Shown: positions 58,322 through 64,000 of the stretch, piece by piece
Layout of the letters: each line of letters begins with the position of its first letter
Position numbering within the stretch: position 1 is the first letter of the stretch
Origin: Bacteroidetes bacterium UBA6221
GTDB lineage: Bacteria > Bacteroidota > Bacteroidia > Chitinophagales > Chitinophagaceae
Reading direction: 5' to 3'
Length of the DNA: 64,000 nucleotides
NCBI GenBank assembly: GCA_002421685.1
Contig: DISB01000018.1
Span: forward strand, 424,653 to 488,652
Made by a program: the position numbers and the translations under genes
Notes under the pieces: model-generated
Databases searched by the model: none
What the model was told of the DNA's origin: nothing
Seen by the model: only the letters and a program-made list of their open reading frames with translations

Positions 58322-58888
58322 ATGAAAAAGGTATTATTACTGCCGGCCGCGTTTGTTATGCTGCTGGCCCAATCGTGTAGCGAGGCAACAAACGAAGGTG
58401 AACAAAGTTCTACAACCGAAGCGCAGCCAGTGGTTGCAGAACAACCGGCTGCATCCTCCGACGACCCCTCGCAGCAAGATGTAGTGCAAGTGGCTTTAGG
58501 CAGTCAGGACCATACAACACTGGTGGCGGCCATCAAAGCTGCCGACCTCGTAGAGCCATTGCGTAAATCCGGCCCTTTTACCGTATTTGCACCTACCAAT
58601 GCTGCTTTTGATAAATTACCTGCAGGCACAGTTGACGACCTTTTGAAGCCCGAAAACAAAGATAAACTGGCCGACATATTGGAGTATCACGTTTCTGTGG
58701 GCGTGTTCAACGAGGATGCGATGCGCGACGGGCAAAAAATAGGGCAGGTAAATTCACAAAGTATCACTATATCAAAGGCGGATGGTGGTACAAAAGTAAA
58801 TGGAACTGCAAAAATTGTAGGGACAATAAGGGCATCCAACGGTGTGATATACGTGGTTGACGAAGTACTATTACCACAGCAAAAATAA
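58322..58888 (+). CDS. Fasciclin-domain lipoprotein
   Basis: A 188-residue lipoprotein (lipobox LLAQSC), an acidic Glu/Ser/Thr linker, and a fasciclin (FAS1) domain from about residue 55: DHTTLVAAIKAADLVEPLRK, GPFTVFAPTNAAFDKLPAG, LADILEYHVSVG and VNGTAKIVGTIRASNGVIYVVDEVLLP. FAS1 domains act in adhesion and binding on cell surfaces. It is preceded by a palindromic operator candidate, and followed by a strong terminator. Confidence 0.9.
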   Translation: MKKVLLLPAAFVMLLAQSCSEATNEGEQSSTTEAQPVVAEQPAASSDDPSQQDVVQVALGSQDHTTLVAAIKAADLVEPLRKSGPFTVFAPTNAAFDKLPAGTVDDLLKPENKDKLADILEYHVSVGVFNEDAMRDGQKIGQVNSQSITISKADGGTKVNGTAKIVGTIRASNGVIYVVDEVLLPQQK

Positions 58889-58914
58889 TTTTGCTTTATA
58901 ATGCCTATGCCCCT

Positions 58915-58942
58915 GGCTGCAGCTTTCGCTGCGGCCTTTTTT
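58915..58942 (+). terminator. Intrinsic terminator of the fasciclin gene
   Basis: GGCTGCAGC pairs with GCTGCGGCC (one G-T wobble) across TTTC, followed by TTTTTT. It touches the stop of the convergent pdxA gene at 58941. Confidence 0.88.
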
Positions 58943-60011
58943 ATACTACTTTATCCCTGTTCGACCTTTCTTCTACCGTACGCACGAGCGGGTTGGCGGT
59001 ATTGGCAGCATACTCTTCGCGCTGGCGCAAAATGTCGATAGCCCGGAATACCGCTTCCCTGAATGACGATTCGTCGGCAATGTTTTTACCGGCTATGTCA
59101 AAGGCCGTACCATGATCGGGAGAGGTACGCACAACGGGCAGGCCGGCTGTGTAATTCACGCCTTGCCCCTGCGCAAGAGTTTTGAAGCCTACCAGCCCCT
59201 GATCGTGGTACATAGCAAGCACCGCATCAAACTCAGTATAGCTGCCGCGGGCGAAAAATGCATCGGCGGCAAACGGTCCGTAAACAAGATTGCCCTGCTG
59301 TTGCATCCCCTCAATAAGCGGGGTTATAATATTTTTATCTTCGTCGCCTATAGTGCCATTGTCTCCGGCATGGGGGTTGAGGCCCAGCACAGCAATTTTT
59401 GGCCTCATGATACCAAAGTCTTTCAGCAGGCTGTCTTTCAACAGGTGCAGTTTAGAGGTAAGAGATTCTTTGCTGATATAATTGGCAACTTTTGCCAATG
59501 GCACATGCTCTGTAGCCAGTGCAACGCGCAGCTCATTGTGAAACAGCAGCATTAGCACGTCTCTGGCGCCAAATTTCTCTTTTAAGTAGGGCGTGTGGCC
59601 CGTGTAGGGAAAATCGGGTACCTGGGTATTGGCTTTGTGCAGCGGCGCGGTAACTATTGCATCCAGTTGGCCGTCTTTCAGGCATTGTGCCGCCACCATC
59701 AGAGAGCGTACTGCGTATTTGCCGCCGGCTTCGGTAAGCACCCCCGGCTGTATGGGAACTTCTTCTTCCCAACAGTTGAAAACATTTACCTGTTTGGGGC
59801 TCAGGTTATCCAGGTCTTTTGTACTGTGAAAATTGAAATGCTGATCTTCCACAGCGCGCCTGTAATAATTGATCACCTTGTTGGAAGAAAATATCACTGG
59901 TGTGCATAGGTCCAGCAGCCTGGTGTCCGAAAAGGTTTTTATGACCACTTCAGGCCCTATGCCGTTCAGGTCGCCAATGGTTATGCCTATTACCGGTTTT
60001 TCTGTTTGCAT
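58941..60011 (-). CDS. pdxA: 4-hydroxythreonine-4-phosphate dehydrogenase
   Basis: A 356-residue PdxA-type enzyme. Marks are GITIGDLNGIGPEVVIK near the N-terminus, TAPLHKANTQ, TGHTPYLKEKF, GLNPHAGDNG and the metal-binding MYHDQGLVGFKTL. It oxidises 4-phosphohydroxy-L-threonine, leading to pyridoxal phosphate (vitamin B6). The start is the ATG at 60011, 27 bases after the leucyl aminopeptidase stop, so both may be co-transcribed. It ends at the terminator of the fasciclin gene. Confidence 0.95.
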   Translation of the reverse strand: MQTEKPVIGITIGDLNGIGPEVVIKTFSDTRLLDLCTPVIFSSNKVINYYRRAVEDQHFNFHSTKDLDNLSPKQVNVFNCWEEEVPIQPGVLTEAGGKYAVRSLMVAAQCLKDGQLDAIVTAPLHKANTQVPDFPYTGHTPYLKEKFGARDVLMLLFHNELRVALATEHVPLAKVANYISKESLTSKLHLLKDSLLKDFGIMRPKIAVLGLNPHAGDNGTIGDEDKNIITPLIEGMQQQGNLVYGPFAADAFFARGSYTEFDAVLAMYHDQGLVGFKTLAQGQGVNYTAGLPVVRTSPDHGTAFDIAGKNIADESSFREAVFRAIDILRQREEYAANTANPLVRTVEERSNRDKVV

Positions 60012-60038
60012 CTTAATTAGCTTGTAGCTTTAACGTTG

Positions 60039-61472
60039 TTATTTTTTGCCATAATGCAGCAGGAAGTCAAGCATCATGCGTATGCCGTAACCCGTACCGC
60101 CGCTGGTTAAATATCCTTTTTTTGATGTGTTGAATGATACTCCGGCGATGTCGAAGTGCATCCAGGGATAATTGGTAAAATGTTCCAGGAATTTACCGGC
60201 CGAGATAGCCCCACCATTGCGGTCACCTATATTTTTCAGGTCGGCAATATCCGATTTTAGTTTCTTGCCATATTCTTCCCATAGCGGGTATTCTACCAGT
60301 CGTTCATATTGTCTGTAGCCGCACTCGTGGAACTGTTTTTTTATTTCTTCGCCTGCTGTACCCATACATACTATGCCGTGCGGGCCGACAGCTACAGATG
60401 CTGCTCCTGTAAGTGTGGCGAAATCCACCACCAGTTCGGGATTGTATTGTTTAGCCCAATGCAGTGCATCGCCCAATACAAGGCGGCCTTCGGCATCTGT
60501 GTTCAACACCTCTACCGTAGTACCGCTATGCATAGTAATAACATCCCCGGGTACATAGGCTTCTTCGCCGGGCCTGTTGTCGGTGGCGGGCACCAGCGCA
60601 ATAACATGCAGGGGCAACTGCATACGGCTGGCCGCATAAATAGTAGCTGTTACTACTGCTGAGCCACTCATATCGCTCTTCATACGGTCCATGCTGTCGG
60701 GCGTAGGTTTTAGAGAAAGCCCGCCTGTATCATATACGATACCCTTACCTACCAATACAATTGGTTTTTTGTTGAGCGCTTTTTTGGGCTTGTATTCCAT
60801 GATGGTGAACGTGGGGGGCTGTTTACTGCCCCGGTTCACTGCCAGTATGCCGCCCATCTTCTCTTTTTCAATAGCCTGTTTGTGCAGCGTTGTTACTTTA
60901 AAACCTGCTTCCTTTCCTATGGCAGCTATCTCTTTAGCCAATTGTACAGCGGAAAGGTAGTTCAGCGGTTCGTTCACCAGGTTGCGCGCTTTAGCTACGG
61001 CCTCCGTTGTGATAGCCAGTTGCTGCATCTCTTTCAGCGTGATTGACTTTTGGGTAAAGCTGATGGAATGCAGGCTGGAAGCCAATTTTCCTCCGTCAGA
61101 CCTGTATTTCAAAAACTGGTAGTTGGCAAGAGCGATGCCTTCGGCCAGCAAATAAGCCGCATTGGCCCGGACTGAAAGATTGACGATGCAGATCTCACCA
61201 ATCTTGTGTTTTGTGGCCAGGCCCTGTACGGAGGCCCCGGTTTCGCGCATAGCTTCAAACAACTGCCATTCCGTGGGTTTTTGTTCGGGTATATAAATAA
61301 ATATGAACTTATCGTAGCGGTTGAGGCTGATGAGCGGATGCTTGTCTTTGTATGCTTTTTGTACGTAGTCTGCCTCTTCTTTGGTGAGGCCCACCTGTTT
61401 CAGCCCTCCGATATTGTCTAATATGTATAGCTGGTCTTTCTTTGGTTCTTTCTGTATTATACTGAATTTCAT
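60039..61472 (-). CDS. Leucyl aminopeptidase-family (M17) metallopeptidase
   Basis: A 477-residue M17 peptidase with two-metal active site marks VGKGIVYDTGGLSLKP (Lys, Asp), SDMSGSA and NTDAEGRLVLGDAL (Asp, Glu, Arg). The N-terminal 160 residues form the variable domain. It removes N-terminal residues from peptides in the cytoplasm. It starts at ATG 61472, divergent from rsmA with about 127 bases between, and precedes pdxA. Confidence 0.95.
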   Translation of the reverse strand: MKFSIIQKEPKKDQLYILDNIGGLKQVGLTKEEADYVQKAYKDKHPLISLNRYDKFIFIYIPEQKPTEWQLFEAMRETGASVQGLATKHKIGEICIVNLSVRANAAYLLAEGIALANYQFLKYRSDGGKLASSLHSISFTQKSITLKEMQQLAITTEAVAKARNLVNEPLNYLSAVQLAKEIAAIGKEAGFKVTTLHKQAIEKEKMGGILAVNRGSKQPPTFTIMEYKPKKALNKKPIVLVGKGIVYDTGGLSLKPTPDSMDRMKSDMSGSAVVTATIYAASRMQLPLHVIALVPATDNRPGEEAYVPGDVITMHSGTTVEVLNTDAEGRLVLGDALHWAKQYNPELVVDFATLTGAASVAVGPHGIVCMGTAGEEIKKQFHECGYRQYERLVEYPLWEEYGKKLKSDIADLKNIGDRNGGAISAGKFLEHFTNYPWMHFDIAGVSFNTSKKGYLTSGGTGYGIRMMLDFLLHYGKK

Positions 61473-61599
61473 TTCCGGGAATTATGAAAAATATGTTCCA
61501 CAAAGTTAGGGCGCAAGGTAATAGGTTGACCTGTTTAAACCTAACTTTGCCCATCGAAATCGGAACTGGTTAAAAAATTGCACTAATCATCCTGCTGTA

Positions 61600-62364
61600 T
61601 TGAAACAACCTTATACATTAAAAAAAAGCCTGGGGCAGCATTTTCTGCACGACGAGAACATGTGCATGAAAATAGTGGCGCAGATACCAGAGCGGCGGCC
61701 GCTGCAACTGTTGGAAGTTGGCCCCGGCGGCGGAGCAATTACCAAGTATATCATTGAACTGGAGGGAATAGGCTACAAGGCGATAGAGGTAGACGAGGAG
61801 AAGATAACTTATTTGCAGGCTACCTATCCTGCGCTCCAGGGGAAAATTATTCATAAAGATATATTGCGGGCAGAAAAGCCTTTTGATGGACATTTCAGCG
61901 TAATAGGCAATTTCCCATACAATATTTCCTCGCCCATTCTCTTCAAGGTGTTAGAGTGGGAGGAAGACGTAGATGAAGTGATAGGGATGTTTCAGAAAGA
62001 AGTAGCCCTGCGTATCAGCTCCGGCCCCGGTAGTAAGGTATACGGGATACTCAGCGTACTGATGCAAGCCTTCTTCAATATTGAGTATCTGTTCGATGTC
62101 CACGAAAATTGTTTTACGCCCCCGCCTAAGGTCAAAAGCGGTGTATTGAAGTTTGTAAACATTCACAATCCGCACAGTATAATGAATAAGCGTAAGTTCA
62201 CTACGCTGGTAAAAACCGCATTCGGGCAAAGACGGAAAACGCTCAGGAATGCCCTGAAGCCCCTACTGGACGCGGAGGCATTAAAGGACCCTATTATGGA
62301 CAAAAGGGCCGAACAACTGTCTGTTGCCGATTTTGTGAGGTTATATAAACAATATTATGCATGA
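61600..62364 (+). CDS. rsmA: 16S rRNA adenine dimethyltransferase
   Basis: A 254-residue KsgA/RsmA-type enzyme that dimethylates two adjacent adenines near the 3' end of 16S rRNA. Marks are SLGQHFLHDENM, LEVGPGGGAITKYI (SAM binding), VIGNFPYNISSPILFKVL (substrate adenine) and TPPPKVKSGVLKF. The start is TTG at 61600, giving MKQPYTLKKSLGQHF; no ATG lies before the conserved region. It overlaps the start of the next gene by four bases (ATGA). Confidence 0.95.
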   Translation: MKQPYTLKKSLGQHFLHDENMCMKIVAQIPERRPLQLLEVGPGGGAITKYIIELEGIGYKAIEVDEEKITYLQATYPALQGKIIHKDILRAEKPFDGHFSVIGNFPYNISSPILFKVLEWEEDVDEVIGMFQKEVALRISSGPGSKVYGILSVLMQAFFNIEYLFDVHENCFTPPPKVKSGVLKFVNIHNPHSIMNKRKFTTLVKTAFGQRRKTLRNALKPLLDAEALKDPIMDKRAEQLSVADFVRLYKQYYA

Positions 62365-63296
62365 ACAGGAAGGTTTTGATAGCTGCTCCGGTCCATAGTA
62401 TACTTACCCGCTGGCTCGAGGCCAATGGATATGAATGCCTTGTGCTGGAAAAGATTACACAGCAGGAGGCTATGGAAATTGTCGGCGAATGCACAGGTGT
62501 TATTACGTCTACCAGGTTACAGATAGACAAAATGTTGATTGACGCCGCACCTAACCTGAAATGGATAGGGCGGATGGGCAGTGGTATGGAGGTAATAGAC
62601 CTGGCCTATGCTGCCCAAAAAGGCATAGCCTGTTACAGCAGCCCCGAGGGTAACCGGAACGCTGTAGCCGAACACGCCCTGGGGATGCTCTTGAGCCTGA
62701 ACAAAAAGATAATCAAAAGCAATACCGAGGTAAAAAACGGTTTATGGCTGAGAGAAGAAAACAGGGGTGTGGAACTGGAAGGCAAAACAATAGGTATAAT
62801 AGGCTATGGGCATACGGGAAGTTCCTTTGCGCGAAAACTCTATGGTTTTGATGTAAATGTTCTGGTATATGACAAATATTTATCTGATGTTGTACCCAAA
62901 TATATGGAAGAATGCAGGAGCCTGGATAAAATATTCGCAGAGGCTGATATAGTAAGTTTTCATGTTCCCTTGCAGCACGATACAATTCATTATCTGAACC
63001 ACGATTTCGTAGAAAAGATGCAAAAACCTTTCATTCTTGTCAATACTTCCCGGGGAAGGGTTGTAGATACGAAAGCTTTATACGACGGGCTGTTGAGTGG
63101 CAAGATATCCGGCACCTGCCTTGACGTTTGGGAGGAGGAGCCGATAGCAGCTATGAGTGTTGAAATGAAAGCATATATGGACAAAATAGCAGGGTTGCCA
63201 CAGGTGATAATTACCCCCCATATAGCGGGCTACAGCGTAGAGGCGCTGTATAAAATGAGCAAGGCTTTGCTGGATAAAATTGTCATGAAGCAGTAA
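62361..63296 (+). CDS. D-2-hydroxyacid dehydrogenase (phosphoglycerate dehydrogenase-like)
   Basis: A 311-residue NAD-dependent dehydrogenase: TIGIIGYGHTGSSFARKL (NAD binding), VYDKYLSDV, VSFHVPLQHDT, NTSRGRVVDTKAL (Arg) and LDVWEEEP (Glu) with a catalytic histidine in ITPHIAGYS. It may be a D-3-phosphoglycerate or related 2-hydroxyacid dehydrogenase; the 311-residue length lacks a C-terminal ACT domain. Start ATG overlaps the rsmA stop by four bases, so the genes are translationally coupled. Confidence 0.9.
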   Translation: MNRKVLIAAPVHSILTRWLEANGYECLVLEKITQQEAMEIVGECTGVITSTRLQIDKMLIDAAPNLKWIGRMGSGMEVIDLAYAAQKGIACYSSPEGNRNAVAEHALGMLLSLNKKIIKSNTEVKNGLWLREENRGVELEGKTIGIIGYGHTGSSFARKLYGFDVNVLVYDKYLSDVVPKYMEECRSLDKIFAEADIVSFHVPLQHDTIHYLNHDFVEKMQKPFILVNTSRGRVVDTKALYDGLLSGKISGTCLDVWEEEPIAAMSVEMKAYMDKIAGLPQVIITPHIAGYSVEALYKMSKALLDKIVMKQ

Positions 63297-63385
63297 CATG
63301 TATGGAGTGATGACATAATATAAGGAAAACAAACATTATACTGACAAAAATTAAAAAACCGGGTTTTACTTTTAACAAAGATTTC

Positions 63386-63393
63386 TATCTTTA
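63386..63393 (+). promoter_or_regulatory. Near-consensus -7 element before the TonB-dependent receptor
   Basis: TATCTTTA fits TAnnTTTG except for the last base. It is 27 bases before the ATG at 63420, a normal distance. Confidence 0.5.
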
Positions 63394-63419
63394 CCGTTCA
63401 TTTGGTTAATAAATATTTA

Positions 63420-64000
63420 ATGCAGGATATGACAAGTTTACTACGCTTTTTAATAGTGGTGGTTATTACCGGGTTCGCAGGGCAGGCATTGGCTCAGGGT
63501 ACAAGTGGCGCCATACAGGGAACTGTGGTGGATGCAAATAACGAACCGGTGTCAAGCGCTCAGGTACAGGTGTCTAGCGGGGGTATTACCAAGGGTGGTA
63601 CCGTTACCGATTTTGATGGTAATTATGTGATTAAGCCCCTGGAACCAGGCCGCTACGACGTAAAAGTGAACTATATTGGGCAGAAAGAAAGCCTGACAAC
63701 AGGTGTACTGGTACAGCCGGGTAAGAATACCGAGGTGAATGTAAAGCTGCAACCCAGCGATGCCACCCGCTTGGAGGAGGTAGTTATTACTGAATATAAA
63801 GTGCCACTGATCGATAAGTTCCAGGGAGGTAGTACCTCGGTAAAAACTTCAGAGGAAATAGAGCAGATGGCTACACGTAACACTACGAGTATGGTATCTA
63901 CTTCTGCCGGTGCGTATTCGCAAACTGATGGTGGTGCCATCAGTATTGCCGGTGCGCGTTCAGAGGGTACTTTGTACGTAATAGACGGGGTGCAGGTGTA
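63420..64000 (+). CDS. TonB-dependent receptor (N-terminal part)
   Basis: About 193 codons lie in the window before the right edge. The protein has a signal peptide (MQDMTSLLRFLIVVVITG to ALAQG), a carboxypeptidase-regulatory-like domain (IQGTVVDANNEPVSSAQVQV, FDGNYVIKPLEPGRYDVKV) and the start of a plug domain, with LEEVVITEY as the TonB-box-like stretch, then STSAGAYSQTDGGAISIAGA, and TLYVIDGVQV, typical of SusC/TonB-type receptors. It imports a ligand across the outer membrane; the type is unknown because the rest is outside. A -7 element lies at 63386. Confidence 0.85.
   Translation, partial: MQDMTSLLRFLIVVVITGFAGQALAQGTSGAIQGTVVDANNEPVSSAQVQVSSGGITKGGTVTDFDGNYVIKPLEPGRYDVKVNYIGQKESLTTGVLVQPGKNTEVNVKLQPSDATRLEEVVITEYKVPLIDKFQGGSTSVKTSEEIEQMATRNTTSMVSTSAGAYSQTDGGAISIAGARSEGTLYVIDGVQV

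Noticed and set aside
1..64000. tRNA, rRNA, CRISPR, transposase, phage or toxin-antitoxin pairs
   Set aside because: None was seen. I looked through all gaps for tRNA-like and repeat-spacer patterns.

Overview
The window looks like a chromosomal segment of a Bacteroidota bacterium, most likely from the Chitinophagaceae/Chitinophagales side. The evidence is several Bacteroidota-type promoters (TTTG about 20 nt upstream of TAnnTTTG, for example before 38829, 37019 and 24578), many lipobox and type IX secretion (T9SS) sorting domains, two-component 'propeller' histidine kinases, a LytTR regulator, carboxypeptidase-regulatory/TonB-type outer-membrane proteins, and weak ribosome binding sites with several apparent TTG/GTG starts. 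No rRNA, tRNA, CRISPR array, complete IS element or phage was seen.

Layout. 1-6449 (minus): an operon-like run of rhomboid, catalytically dead rhomboid, EEP-family protein, cysS, an MsbA-type ABC exporter and the start of galE. 6450-9072: small accessory genes, including a degenerate HNH protein, a Cys-rich copper-storage-like protein and lipoproteins. 9143-13501: a sulfur/redox block (MBL-rhodanese protein, TauE/SafE exporter and 1-Cys peroxiredoxin on minus; thioredoxin and a rhodanese-thioredoxin lipoprotein on plus). 13604-23246 (plus): lipoproteins, a glutamine cyclotransferase, a free-standing T9SS-domain-like mini-protein, a YceI protein joined to a LytS/LytTR-type two-component pair, then an OB-fold protein, two CxxCH/Cx4CH lipoproteins, a second YceI and a DUF5777-type barrel. 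23380-29931: mdh, a 39-residue membrane peptide, a large usher-like barrel, fabH and fabG. 30115-33345: hydrolase, phosphoribosyltransferase, PEBP protein, then an AT-rich accessory pocket with an Rhs remnant and a membrane protein that may be its immunity partner. 33346-44945: MBL/beta-CASP nuclease, Kup, dusB, a CHASE3-only protein, a frameshifted T9SS-secreted protein, LptF/G-type permease, tgt, a glycosyltransferase, rsmG and a DUF3817-type protein. 45031-48259: a second AT-rich accessory pocket with an XRE regulator, an AhpD-like and a PEP-mutase-like gene flanked by inverted repeats, and repeat-rich non-coding DNA. 48260-54659: a NarL-type two-component pair divergent from a large TonB-type barrel. 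54662-64000: ACMSD-like amidohydrolase, an internally deleted outer-membrane protein, an FAD oxidase, a fasciclin lipoprotein behind a perfect palindrome, pdxA, a leucyl aminopeptidase, rsmA, a 2-hydroxyacid dehydrogenase and the start of a TonB-dependent receptor.

Most genes are ordinary housekeeping or envelope functions. The most interesting points are the active/dead rhomboid pair, the Rhs remnant pocket, the inverted-repeat-flanked two-gene block at 45618-47043, the stand-alone T9SS domain, the YceI/cytochrome cluster, the tiny membrane peptide with its own promoter and terminator, and two broken surface-protein genes. I did not find a convincing wholly new multi-gene system; family assignments are from recognition of motifs, without database searches.
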